Source: Gilliamella apicola
Lineage (GTDB): Bacteria; Pseudomonadota; Gammaproteobacteria; Enterobacterales; Orbaceae
DNA: 64,000 nt
Reading direction: 5' to 3'
Assembly (NCBI RefSeq): GCF_003202915.1
Contig: NZ_QGLP01000005.1
Span: 124,001 to 188,000 of the forward strand
The position numbers and the translations under genes were made by a program. The notes beneath the pieces are model-generated. The model saw only the letters and a list, made by a program, of their open reading frames with translations. It had not been told where the DNA came from and did no database searches. How positions within the stretch are numbered: position 1 is the stretch's first letter; each line of letters opens with the position of its first letter. Below are positions 55,493-64,000 of the stretch, piece by piece.

Positions 55493-57121
55493 TTAGGCAT
55501 CTCCAGAGATCATCTTCTCATAAATATCTAAATCAGTATTTAAATGTTCATAAACCTCTTCACTAACTTCATCACGAACTTTCATTTGTAGTAATGCTGT
55601 ACGTTCCGCACCAATTGCCACTAAACGCATACGTCTTTCAAGATTTTCTGCTTCAAGTGCTTTTTGTTCCAAATCTTTAAGGCCAGTGCGGCGTCTCAAT
55701 GAACCAATAACCCGAGAACCAACTTCGTGAATAATTTCTTGATCTAAACCTGCATCAGATGTTTCCTGTAAAAGACTAGCCTGCATTTTTTCAAGACTAA
55801 CAATAGCTTCTTCAGCCATTTGTCCTTTAACAGTTAAAATTTCGTTTTCTTGCTCGGAATTATCCAGAATCACACTGCCGCGTAATAAAATAGGTAATAT
55901 AATAATAGCTGATATTAATGATATCAGGATGATACCTGCGGCGATAAATACTAATTGATACCGACCAGCGATGGTTATTGGAATAGATAATACCCCAGCT
56001 AGTGTGATTGCTCCGCGAACTCCAGCAAAAGTCGAGATCCAAAGATCGCGTGTTGTATATGAACTAAATGCTAGTGAACGTTTAGTACCAAATGGCATTG
56101 CTGGCATCTTTTTCATTGCCCAGAGCCAAGCAAATCGAGTCCCCATTAATACTACAAAAACGAATAATACAATTAGACATAGTTGCCATAATTCAATTGA
56201 TGTATCGATTTGATTTTCAGCAAATGTATTAGTCAAAATACTTGGTAACTGAATACCTAATAGAACGAAGACAAAACCGTTAAATACGAAAGTTAACATC
56301 GACCAGGCACTATCTGATTGTAAACGCGTTGTCAAAGGCGCATTACGCATCATTCCTGAATGATTAACTGTCATACCAGCACTTACTGCCGCTAAAATGC
56401 CTGAACAGTGACATTCTTCAGCAATGATGTAAGCAGCAAATGGTAATAGGAATAACAGTACAATTTGGATTGCAGGGTCATTATTAGTCAGTTGGTTTAT
56501 TTTACGTAAAATACGCGCATATAACCATGTGAATATAACCCCAACAGCTAAACCACCGATAGCAACCACAAAGAAAGATATACTGATTTGTAATAAGTTG
56601 AATTCAAATGCGCCAGCAGCAATTGCAAGAGCAAATTTTAAGGAAACTAGACCAGAAGCGTCATTCATTAAGGCTTCACCTTCAATGATTTCCATCTTCT
56701 CTTTTTCAATTCTTCCTTTACCAACAATACCACTTAGTGCAACGGCATCAGTAGGTGATAATACTGCCGCTAAAGCAAATACAGCTGCCATTGAAATATC
56801 TGGTAACATCCAATGGAGAAAATACCCCAAAGCAACAATGGAGATAACGACAAGAACAAGAGCTAATCCAACAATTTCTCTTACGTTATGTACAAAGTCT
56901 TTTACTGAAGTTTTTCGACCATCAGCAAAAAGTAGAGGGGGGATGAATAAAACAAGAAATAAATCTGAATTAAACTCCAAATAAATGCCTAAAGCAGCAA
57001 GAATACTACCTAGTAATATTTGCATTAGTGGTAATGGGATTTGTATTGGTAACATTTTTATAATGACACCGGAAAGTGATACAATTAATACTATCAGTAA
57101 TATTGTTGAAAATAGTTCCAT
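55493..57121 (-). CDS. CPA1-family Na+/H+ antiporter
   Basis: A 542-residue cation/proton antiporter with about 12 membrane segments in the first 410 residues and a cytoplasmic helical tail. Diagnostic blocks are LFIPPLLFADGRKTS, LAAVLSPTDAVALSGI (ion-site Asp), GEALMNDASGLVSLKFALA and FAGVRGAITLAG. It is similar to E. coli YjcE, a putative Na+/H+ exchanger. It exports sodium or lithium in exchange for protons. First gene of a pair with ubiT. Confidence 0.87.
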   Translation of the reverse strand: MELFSTILLIVLIVSLSGVIIKMLPIQIPLPLMQILLGSILAALGIYLEFNSDLFLVLFIPPLLFADGRKTSVKDFVHNVREIVGLALVLVVISIVALGYFLHWMLPDISMAAVFALAAVLSPTDAVALSGIVGKGRIEKEKMEIIEGEALMNDASGLVSLKFALAIAAGAFEFNLLQISISFFVVAIGGLAVGVIFTWLYARILRKINQLTNNDPAIQIVLLFLLPFAAYIIAEECHCSGILAAVSAGMTVNHSGMMRNAPLTTRLQSDSAWSMLTFVFNGFVFVLLGIQLPSILTNTFAENQIDTSIELWQLCLIVLFVFVVLMGTRFAWLWAMKKMPAMPFGTKRSLAFSSYTTRDLWISTFAGVRGAITLAGVLSIPITIAGRYQLVFIAAGIILISLISAIIILPILLRGSVILDNSEQENEILTVKGQMAEEAIVSLEKMQASLLQETSDAGLDQEIIHEVGSRVIGSLRRRTGLKDLEQKALEAENLERRMRLVAIGAERTALLQMKVRDEVSEEVYEHLNTDLDIYEKMISGDA

Positions 57122-57273
57122 AGCGACTCTTTTTTAGTTATCCCATATATAACTATCTATTATATAGGATTTTTAATATAAATTCAGGTTAAAATTACAC
57201 AAAATTATTTAAATTTTAACCAATCTCTATTTTTGATCAAAAAAACTAGTAATTTAATTGACAGGCAGTGTAG

Positions 57274-57966
57274 ATGGAAAATTGGCGAAGAGCATTTGTA
57301 CTTCATACGAGAACATATAGTGAAAGTAGTTTATTAGTCGATTTATTCGTTGAAGATGTCGGAAAAGTAATCATCTTGGCAAAAGGCGCTAGACGTAAAC
57401 GATCGGCACTAAAAGGTATTTTACAACCTTTTACGCCATTAATTGTTCAGTATTCCGGAAAAGGTGAAATAAAAACTTTACGTCAAGTAGAAGCGATATC
57501 GCTTACCTTACCGCTAGTTTCTGTATTTTTATATAGTGCATTCTATTTAAATGAGCTATTACATCGAGTGCTAGTTGCCGAAACCGAATTTACCACATTA
57601 TTTGATGATTATCTGACGAGTATACAGCAACTAGCACAACAAGTTCCTGCTGAAAATGTACTGCGAGCATTTGAATTGGCTTTACTTGATAATTTGGGGT
57701 ATCACGTGGATTTTTTTCATTGTAGTGCAACTGGGGATAATATTGTTGAATCGATGCATTATCAATATTTATCTGAAAAAGGATTTATTAGTAGTCTATT
57801 ACAAAATAGTACCAGTTTTACTGGCGAGCAAGTTTTAGCTTTAGGTAATAGAAAGTTTCATAATACCGATACACTTAAAGCCGCAAAGCGCTTTACGCGA
57901 ATGGCTTTAAAACCATATATAGGATCAAAACCTTTTAAGAGTAGAGAATTATTCTTGAAAATTTAG
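57274..57966 (+). CDS. recO: DNA repair protein RecO
   Basis: A 230-residue protein with the N-terminal OB fold ([20 protein letters not shown] then [20 protein letters not shown]), which binds single-strand DNA and helps RecR load RecA on SSB-coated DNA. A helical C-terminal domain ends in [11 protein letters not shown]. Enterobacterial RecO is about 242 residues. In E. coli it belongs to rnc-era-recO-pdxJ; here it stands alone and divergent from the antiporter. Confidence 0.92.
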   Translation: MENWRRAFVLHTRTYSESSLLVDLFVEDVGKVIILAKGARRKRSALKGILQPFTPLIVQYSGKGEIKTLRQVEAISLTLPLVSVFLYSAFYLNELLHRVLVAETEFTTLFDDYLTSIQQLAQQVPAENVLRAFELALLDNLGYHVDFFHCSATGDNIVESMHYQYLSEKGFISSLLQNSTSFTGEQVLALGNRKFHNTDTLKAAKRFTRMALKPYIGSKPFKSRELFLKI

Positions 57967-58037
57967 CTTTTGATTTCACTATTCTACCTATGATTATTGG
58001 TGGAATAGCTTATTAAGTATAATTTACTCGATTAAAC

Positions 58038-58743
58038 TTAGTATCTTGGTGGTTTAGCATATTTATTATTATAACTATCGGCAGGGAAAGCGTTAGAATT
58101 CGATGATTTCTTATATTGATTACCATTTTCCAATTGGAAAATTGCTGTACCAATCACCCCAATATTGTTTGCTGAACCTTGATCGGTATGATTTGCATAA
58201 GCTTTAAGTGCTTGAGAAAATGTAAATGAGACAACTTCACGGTCATTTTTTCGAAATCTTTTAATTGATAGCTTACTATACGGTCTTAAAATATAACCAT
58301 TATTGTTCAATGAACCTGTTTTTCCGTTGATAACATCTAGTCCATCAACAGATTAGCTATAATTTCGTAAGTATTTCTTGAATAATTGACATAATAAAGT
58401 TGATAATTTTTGTCCGCTTCACCAAGCATATTGATTTCATCATCCTGTTTGAAAAGCGACCATTTATTATTGTTATCATCAATTATTGACATACCAACAT
58501 CGCCATTGAACAGGAGTTCCTGAACTTTTTCTATGCATAAATGCTTTCTTAGAATAATGGATTACAGCAACGTTTATTGGTGTGTTATTAATACGCGCTA
58601 ATTTAACTTCTCGAACATGAGATTCGACCCCATCCTCTATCATTTGAAGTATTATTTGTATTGATTGCCTGATGACATCCACTTAAAATTAAACTGATTA
58701 AACCAATCACTAGTACATTATATAGGTTATAAAATTTATTCAT
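58038..58743 (-). pseudogene. Lipoprotein pseudogene with several frameshifts
   Basis: The start (ATG 58741-58743) encodes a lipoprotein signal with lipobox LSGC (YNVLVIGLISLILSGC). The frame then ends early, but protein-like sequence continues in other frames: VESHVREVKLARINNTPI (frame 2), NGDVGMSIIDDNNNKWSLF (frame 3) and a final part with YSKLSIKRFRKNDREVVSF to GVIGTAIFQLENGN. At least three frameshifts are needed. The family is unknown. The gene is decayed, and its pieces of up to 90 codons should not be counted as separate genes. Confidence 0.75.
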
Positions 58744-58858
58744 TAAGATTTCCATTTCTAAGTATGTCCAGTAATATATACAATATTATGCATTTGAATA
58801 TTATGTAAATATATATTAAATTTGGCTGTATTTTATTGACTGGTTATTGAGTTCTTTA

Positions 58859-59956
58859 TTATGCTCCACTTGATGCACGGATAACTAATTCACCATTTAC
58901 GTATATAGTACGAATTGGTAAGGTTGGGTTATTTATCCTTTGGATTAATGTTTCTACCGCAGTTAAAGCTATACTTGCTAACGGTTGTTTATAAGTAGAC
59001 AGCGGGGTAGATAGATGGCCAGCATAGTCAGCATCATCAAAACTGATAGTAAATAATTTTTGTTTTGGATTTATTCTTTGATTCAATGAGATTAATTGCA
59101 TTGCTGTAAAGTCATTACCACAAACTACATGTTTGATGTTCAACTTAGCTAATTGATTAATTACTTTTTCATCAATTTGTGGCACTTGAATTATCCAATC
59201 ATTAATTTTTGTAATACCTGCGTCATATAGTGCTTGTTTATATCCTATTATTCTTAAAGCAATAGTATTAGCCGAATCACTTTTTGAGATAAAAGCAATT
59301 CGAGTATTTTTATGTTGAATGAAATGGTTTGTGACAACGTAACCGGCGGCAATGTTATCGATACTGACTAAATCAGCTTTACCTCGAGAAGGGAAAACAC
59401 AATAGTCTCTTTCTAACAATATACAGGGAATATTGTAGAGTTTCAGATAATCCATTATTCTTTTATTTATAATATTCGCGTAAGGGTGAAACTCTAAAGG
59501 TGTGAAAAATATTCCGTTGATATTATTTTTTGTATAATTAATAATGACTCTTTCTACGTCATTTAAAATAGATTGAATATCCTGACTTTTGGTTAGCATA
59601 CCAGCCCATAAAAGAGAAAACTGATAATTATTGGCTAAACTTGCTATTTCAGAATATAAACTATCAAGAATCATTCTACTTTCATCTTGTTCTAAACGAG
59701 GAGCCAATATTCCAAAAATATATTTGCTTACTTGTTGATCTTTGGGTTGCCTAACATAAAATTTACCACCTTGTTTACCTTCAATATAACCTTCCGTTTT
59801 TAATCTTGAAAATACTTTACTTATTGTTGGTCGGGAAGTCTTATATATTGTGCTTAAATCAGATGAAGAAGGAAGGGCACTATTACAATCTAAAATTCCA
59901 CTTTTGATTTGCAATAATATTTCCTGATAAATCTGCTCACATTTATTTGCCATCAT
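58859..59956 (-). CDS. GntR-LacI hybrid transcriptional regulator
   Basis: A 365-residue regulator. Residues 1-70 are a GntR-type winged helix (ALPSSSDLSTIYKTSRPTIS and LKTEGYIEGKQGGKFYV). The rest is a LacI/periplasmic-binding-like effector domain (YIFGILAP, VSIDNIAAGYVVTNHF, RIAFIS, NGELVIRASS). This is the AraR-type architecture, which binds a sugar as inducer. It is divergent from a ribose-type sugar ABC transporter, with an inverted repeat at 60006-60032 between them. Confidence 0.88.
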   Translation of the reverse strand: MMANKCEQIYQEILLQIKSGILDCNSALPSSSDLSTIYKTSRPTISKVFSRLKTEGYIEGKQGGKFYVRQPKDQQVSKYIFGILAPRLEQDESRMILDSLYSEIASLANNYQFSLLWAGMLTKSQDIQSILNDVERVIINYTKNNINGIFFTPLEFHPYANIINKRIMDYLKLYNIPCILLERDYCVFPSRGKADLVSIDNIAAGYVVTNHFIQHKNTRIAFISKSDSANTIALRIIGYKQALYDAGITKINDWIIQVPQIDEKVINQLAKLNIKHVVCGNDFTAMQLISLNQRINPKQKLFTISFDDADYAGHLSTPLSTYKQPLASIALTAVETLIQRINNPTLPIRTIYVNGELVIRASSGA

Positions 59957-60005
59957 ATTACCTATAGAACATTAATTGAATATACCTAGTATGACATAAC
60001 CATTA

Positions 60006-60032
60006 AACTTGATAAATTAAATTTTACAAGTT
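60006..60032. promoter_or_regulatory. Candidate operator of the GntR-LacI regulator
   Basis: An imperfect inverted repeat with AACTTG and CAAGTT arms, extended inward by A/T pairs, about 50 bases upstream of the regulator and about 170 before the ABC operon. A second inverted pair, TTGATAA with TTATCAA, overlaps it. Confidence 0.45.
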
Positions 60033-60205
60033 ATCAAAAAAAGTGACTTTGATATCATAAATAATAAAAAGAAATAGATTAATATTGTTAAGCTTGTTGC
60101 AGATAATTAGACTGAATTTACTCAAAATATATTGCAAAATATTTTTGGGTTTTAGTATTTAAGGAAATTATTATTACAAATCATTTGATTATCTGAGGTG
60201 GGTTT

Positions 60206-61150
60206 ATGAAAAAATTCATAACATCGTTTTTAACAATTACATTTATTATTTTTACAAGTTGTTTTCAACTTGTAAATGCTGATACAAAAAAGCCTATTAA
60301 ATTTGCTTTTATTACTTCAACTTTAAACAATTCATTTTTTACTGCAATATCCGATACATTTTCTGAAATTGCCAAACAAAATGGTGATCAATATATTCTT
60401 GTCGATCCTCAATATGATCAAGCTAAACAAATTTCAATGATGGAAGATGTTATTAATCAGAAAGTTGACATTATTTACTTAATCGCTGTTGATTCAGAAG
60501 GTATTCGCCAAGGATTATTGGCAGCAAAACAAAAACAGATTCCAGTGGTAGTGATTGATAATCCTATTAGTGATGATGATTTAGTGGTTAGCACAGTAGC
60601 TTCAGATAATTTCTTGGCCGGTAAAATTAATGGCGAACAAATGGCTAAAGATTATCCTAATGGTGCCAAAATTGCTGTTATTGATTGTCCTTTTAATCGT
60701 GCTAGTGTTCTAAGAGCTGATGGTTTTTATGCGGGATTAGGTGAAAACAGAAGCAAGTTTGATGTGGTGTCTCAACAAAATGGCAAATGTGCTTTAGAAG
60801 TCACAATGCCCATTGCCGAAGATATTATTCAAGCTCATCCTGATTTACAAGCATTTTTTGCCGTAAATGATCCCTCTGCTTTAGGTGTTGTTGTTGCTTT
60901 GAAAGCATCAAATAAACTTAAAAATGTTAAGGTCTATACTGTTGATGGTTCACCTGATGGTAAAAAAGCATTTAGCGATGGCGATATAACGTTAACTGTA
61001 GCTCAAGCTCCAATTCAATTAGCTAAAGAAACCTATAAAGTCGGTAAACAGGTTCTAGCTGGAGAAAGCGTTGCTAAAGAAATATTAGTGCCAACTTTTC
61101 CAATTACCAAAGAAATGATTGATCAATATGGAGTAAAAGTCTGGCAGTAA
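60206..61150 (+). CDS. Sugar ABC transporter substrate-binding protein (RbsB-like)
   Basis: A 314-residue periplasmic protein. Its signal peptide (FITSFLTITFIIFTSCFQLVNA) precedes the Peripla_BP_4 fold: IKFAFITSTLNNSFFTAISD, DVINQKVDIIYLIAVDSEG, PVVVIDNPISDDDLVVSTVA and AFFAVNDPSALGVVVALKA. It binds a sugar for the adjacent RbsAC-type importer. Ribose, xylose, galactofuranose or another sugar cannot be decided. GAGGTGG precedes the ATG. Confidence 0.88.
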   Translation: MKKFITSFLTITFIIFTSCFQLVNADTKKPIKFAFITSTLNNSFFTAISDTFSEIAKQNGDQYILVDPQYDQAKQISMMEDVINQKVDIIYLIAVDSEGIRQGLLAAKQKQIPVVVIDNPISDDDLVVSTVASDNFLAGKINGEQMAKDYPNGAKIAVIDCPFNRASVLRADGFYAGLGENRSKFDVVSQQNGKCALEVTMPIAEDIIQAHPDLQAFFAVNDPSALGVVVALKASNKLKNVKVYTVDGSPDGKKAFSDGDITLTVAQAPIQLAKETYKVGKQVLAGESVAKEILVPTFPITKEMIDQYGVKVWQ

Positions 61151-61202
61151 TCAATGACTTTAATCAAGTTATATCTATTGAAATCAATAAGGTGATATTT
61201 AT

Positions 61203-62693
61203 ATGGAACAAGTTGCATTACAACTATCTCATATAGAAAAAAAATTTGCTGGTGTCCATGCGTTAAAAGATATGTACTTTAACCTTAAACAATGTGAAGT
61301 TCATGGATTGTTGGGCGAAAATGGCGCTGGCAAATCAACCTTAATCAAAATTATTGGCGGCATCTATAAACCAGATGCCGGTGAAATTAAGATTAATGGT
61401 AAAACTGAGATAATTAATGGTATTAAAGATGCACAAGCAAGAGGAATTAATGTTATTCATCAGGAGATTGTCTTAGTTCCTTATATTAGTGTATACGAAA
61501 ATATTTTTTTAGGCCGTGAACCGAGAACACGCCTAGGTTTTAAAGATCATCGTCAAATGATCGCCAAAGCCAAAATAATGATGGAAAATATGGGGTTAAC
61601 GATCGATGTGTTACGGCCTGTACATGAGTTAACCATTGCACAACAACAACTTATCGAAATCGTCAAAGCTATTTCATTTAACGTTCGTATCTTAATCATG
61701 GATGAGCCAACATCTTCTTTAACTAATAAAGAAGTTGAACAGCTTTTTATTATGATTAAAAAACTAACCGAACATAACGTAAGTATCATTTATATTTCTC
61801 ATCGTATGGATGAGTTATTTACTATCACAGACAGAATAACTGTAATTAGGGATGGTAGTTATATAGATACCGTCAATACTAAACAAACCAATATTGATGA
61901 ATTAGTCAAATTGATGGTTGGGCGTAACTTAAATAATTATTATCAACGTCACTATCAAGAAAATGGAGAACGTTTATTAGAAGTTAAAAATCTTTCGAAA
62001 AAAGGAGTATTTAAGAACGTCAATTTTCATTTAAAGAAAGGAGAGATTTTAGGTTTTGCCGGTCTTATGGGCGCTGGTAGAAGTGAAATCATGCAAGCAG
62101 TTTTTGGTGCAGACCAATATGATAGTGGTGAAATTTATTTTGACAATAAGCTTGTTAAGCTCAAATCTCCGCAAGATGCTATTGATATAGGAATAGCCTT
62201 AGTTCCTGAAGATAGGAAAAAACAGGGGCTTATTTTAGGTAATAGTATCGCTTTCAATTTAACATTAACGGTATTGAAACAATTTATGCATGGTTGTTTA
62301 GTTAATCAACAAAAACAGAAAGATATCATTCAATACTATATTGATAAGCTCAATATAAAAACCCCTGATGCTGACAAAATTGTTGGTCAACTTAGTGGCG
62401 GTAATCAACAAAAAGTTGTGATAGCTAAGTGGCTAGCAACTAAACCGAAAATCATCATTTTAGACGAACCTACTCGAGGAATTGATATTGGTGCTAAAGC
62501 TGAAATTTATCAAATTATCGATGAACTTTGTGCAAGTGGAATGGCTATTATTATGATTTCCTCAGAATTACCAGAAATTATCAATATGTGTGATCGTGTT
62601 TGTGTCGTCGCGAATGGACAAATTCAAGGTGAATTATCGCAATCAGAACTTACACAAGAAAAAATTATGAAATTAGCAACAGGGAGAGCTTAA
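61203..62693 (+). CDS. Sugar ABC transporter ATP-binding protein (RbsA-like)
   Basis: A 496-residue protein with two fused ATPase domains, as in RbsA/XylG/MglA. Domain 1: Walker A GENGAGKST, signature LTIAQQQLIEIVKA and Walker B ILIMDEPTSSL. Domain 2: GLMGAGRSE, which replaces Walker A as usual in this family, signature LSGGNQQKVVIAKWL and ILDEPTRGIDIGAK. It powers sugar import. It ends one base before the permease start. Confidence 0.92.
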   Translation: MEQVALQLSHIEKKFAGVHALKDMYFNLKQCEVHGLLGENGAGKSTLIKIIGGIYKPDAGEIKINGKTEIINGIKDAQARGINVIHQEIVLVPYISVYENIFLGREPRTRLGFKDHRQMIAKAKIMMENMGLTIDVLRPVHELTIAQQQLIEIVKAISFNVRILIMDEPTSSLTNKEVEQLFIMIKKLTEHNVSIIYISHRMDELFTITDRITVIRDGSYIDTVNTKQTNIDELVKLMVGRNLNNYYQRHYQENGERLLEVKNLSKKGVFKNVNFHLKKGEILGFAGLMGAGRSEIMQAVFGADQYDSGEIYFDNKLVKLKSPQDAIDIGIALVPEDRKKQGLILGNSIAFNLTLTVLKQFMHGCLVNQQKQKDIIQYYIDKLNIKTPDADKIVGQLSGGNQQKVVIAKWLATKPKIIILDEPTRGIDIGAKAEIYQIIDELCASGMAIIMISSELPEIINMCDRVCVVANGQIQGELSQSELTQEKIMKLATGRA

Positions 62694-62694
62694 A

Positions 62695-63711
62695 ATGGCT
62701 AGCCAATCAATGAAACAATCAGATGATATGAGCTATCATCACTCTACAATAATCAATAATATCATTATTAGAAGTTTTAAAAATTTTATTACAAATAATA
62801 TAGGAATTTTAATTGCGCTTCTATTAATTAGTATCATTTTAAGTTTTGCCAGCCCGGTATTTCTTTCTCAAGAAAATATGCTTTCAGTGTTAAGACAAGT
62901 ATCCACTAATATGTGTTTAGCCTTAGGTATGACATTAATTATCATATTGGGTGGTATTGATCTATCGGTGGGTTCGATAGTCGCTATGGCAGGGACACTC
63001 ACGGTTGGGTTTATTTCAATCGGTGAAATGGGCATTATTCCTGCTATTTTGTTGGGTTTGTTTATTGGTACTTTATGTGGTGCAGCAAATGGGGCTGCTA
63101 TTGCGTATACAGGTATTCCACCATTCATCGTTACATTAGCAATGATGATGATCGCTCGTGGCGTAGGTTATATTTATAGTGGTGGTCAATCAATTCGTAT
63201 CTTTGATGAGAGTTTTACGAGTATCGGTACAGGTTACTTAGGCATGATTCCATACCCTGTTATCTATATGTTGGTATTTATTGTCGTTATGTTAGTGGTA
63301 GTTAATCGAACACGTTTAGGTACCTATATTTATGCTCTCGGTGGTAACCGTGAGGCAGCAAGATTATCAGGTATTGCCATCAAACGAGTTGAAATCATTG
63401 TATATACCATTGCCGGTTTTTTAGCTGCTTTCGCAGGAATAGTGCTTGCAGCAAGAATGTATTCAGGACAACCATCAGTTGCGCAGGGCTATGAAATGGA
63501 TGCCATAGCAGCTTGTGTGCTTGGGGGTATTTCGATGTCAGGAGGAATAGGTCGCATTAGTGGCACTATTTTAGGCGTAATTGTTATCGGCATTATTAAT
63601 AATGGTTTGAATTTATTAGGTGTTAATTCATTTTGGCAATTAGTTGCAAAAGGCGTAATCATCTTTTTAGCCGTCTATGTCGATATGCTAAAACGCAAGA
63701 AAGCAAACTAA
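62695..63711 (+). CDS. Sugar ABC transporter permease (RbsC-like)
   Basis: A 338-residue permease of the BPD_transp_2 group with about ten membrane segments. The block LALGMTLIIILGGIDLSVGS (about residues 78-97) is the family hallmark, and IYALGGNREAARLSGI lies near residue 212. It starts one base after the RbsA-like stop behind GGGAGAG, so the two are tightly coupled. Confidence 0.92.
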   Translation: MASQSMKQSDDMSYHHSTIINNIIIRSFKNFITNNIGILIALLLISIILSFASPVFLSQENMLSVLRQVSTNMCLALGMTLIIILGGIDLSVGSIVAMAGTLTVGFISIGEMGIIPAILLGLFIGTLCGAANGAAIAYTGIPPFIVTLAMMMIARGVGYIYSGGQSIRIFDESFTSIGTGYLGMIPYPVIYMLVFIVVMLVVVNRTRLGTYIYALGGNREAARLSGIAIKRVEIIVYTIAGFLAAFAGIVLAARMYSGQPSVAQGYEMDAIAACVLGGISMSGGIGRISGTILGVIVIGIINNGLNLLGVNSFWQLVAKGVIIFLAVYVDMLKRKKAN

Positions 63712-63773
63712 TTTAGGCTAATTTGTTTTTTTTATATATGAATAATAACCAATTTAATTAATAGGATAATAGA

Positions 63774-64000
63774 ATGAAAAAATGTACTTTGATGTTAAAT
63801 AACCCAGATGGTATTACTCGACATAATGAACCGGTAATCGCGAGTCTTTTTTTCAAAGAACAACCAATAGATCCATCTAAATTAAAACTAGTTAATGAGC
63901 AAGGAAAAGTTATACCACATCAATTGTTTGATATCGTTTATGATGATACTAATACATTAATCTCGGCTTGCTCAATCGCCTTTATAGTAACCAATTTAGA
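63774..64000 (+). CDS. N-terminal part of an unknown gene downstream of the sugar ABC operon
   Basis: An open frame from ATG 63774 (preceded by AGGATAAT) runs off the right edge after 75 codons. The visible part, MKKCTLMLNNPDGITRHNEP and then FFKEQPIDPSKLKLVNEQGK, resembles the N-terminal beta domain found in some exo-rhamnogalacturonan lyase-like and related glycan enzymes (N-P-x-G-x-x-R-x-x-E-P-V). It has no signal peptide. As the next gene after the importer it is probably the enzyme acting on the imported sugar. The family call is tentative. Confidence 0.45.
   Translation, partial: MKKCTLMLNNPDGITRHNEPVIASLFFKEQPIDPSKLKLVNEQGKVIPHQLFDIVYDDTNTLISACSIAFIVTNL

Noticed and set aside
56529-56984. 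A 151-codon open frame on the plus strand
   Set aside because: It is antisense to the CPA1 antiporter gene and Thr/Ala-rich, as expected for the complement of a membrane protein gene.

Overview
This is an AT-rich chromosomal window from a gammaproteobacterium. Several gene sets have enterobacterial-type order or content: uvrC-pgsA followed by tRNA-Leu and tRNA-Gly, yohJ-yohK-sanA, artPJQM, yhiI-rbbA-yhhJ, ubiT, recO, sbcB, yaaA and yccJ. The strong AT bias, the scatter of decayed genes and the sugar-transport content suggest a host-associated lineage near Orbaceae (Gilliamella-like). That assignment is inference from gene content, not a database result.

Layout. 1-5.5 kb: yaaA (partial), yccJ, a small LprI-like secreted protein, RNase Z, a dead oxidoreductase/HxlR pair bracketed by two GC-rich palindromes, argE and an unknown secreted protein. 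5.8-10.9 kb: yhiI-rbbA-yhhJ, a membrane fusion protein / ABC ATPase / permease set. 11.3-13.1 kb: umuDC behind a LexA-like box. 13.2-15.3 kb: an RtcB-PrfH pair, the rRNA repair and ribosome rescue module directed at ribotoxin damage. 15.5-18.2 kb: a tannase/feruloyl-esterase family enzyme, an HxlR regulator and an NTF2-like protein. 18.2-22.3 kb: a sugar catabolic operon (PTS IIB, IIC, PfkB kinase, class II aldolase) behind three CRP-like sites and with no IIA gene. 22.7-25.4 kb: a zinc-ribbon membrane protein (broken by two stops), an SPFH/SHOCT protein and a small membrane protein, resembling the Bacillus ydjGHI envelope-stress genes.

25.5-40.1 kb looks like an iron-uptake island: an RhtX/FptX-like permease, an AraC regulator, a TonB-dependent receptor, a YbtPQ-like ABC pair and a dead MFS fragment, with three Fur-like boxes and no siderophore synthesis genes. 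It also holds an unrelated CMD-family protein, an orphan membrane protein, and a TetR/SDR pair with a clear double operator. 40.2-42.6 kb: an ArsR-type regulator divergent from a DHA2-type exporter. 43-52.5 kb is core-like: tRNA-Gly, tRNA-Leu, pgsA, uvrC, artMQJP (two ARG boxes and an internal terminator), sanA, yohKJ, sbcB. 53-58.8 kb: a lipoprotein, an alpha/beta hydrolase, ubiT, a CPA1 Na+/H+ antiporter, recO and a frameshifted lipoprotein pseudogene. 58.8-64 kb: a GntR-LacI hybrid regulator divergent from a ribose-type sugar ABC importer and the start of a further gene.

Three themes recur. Regulator/target pairs often have a visible palindromic operator between them. Gene decay occurs here mainly by in-frame nonsense codons rather than large deletions. 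Carbohydrate and iron scavenging genes are interleaved with ordinary housekeeping genes. No CRISPR array, prophage, intact insertion sequence or replication origin was recognised.
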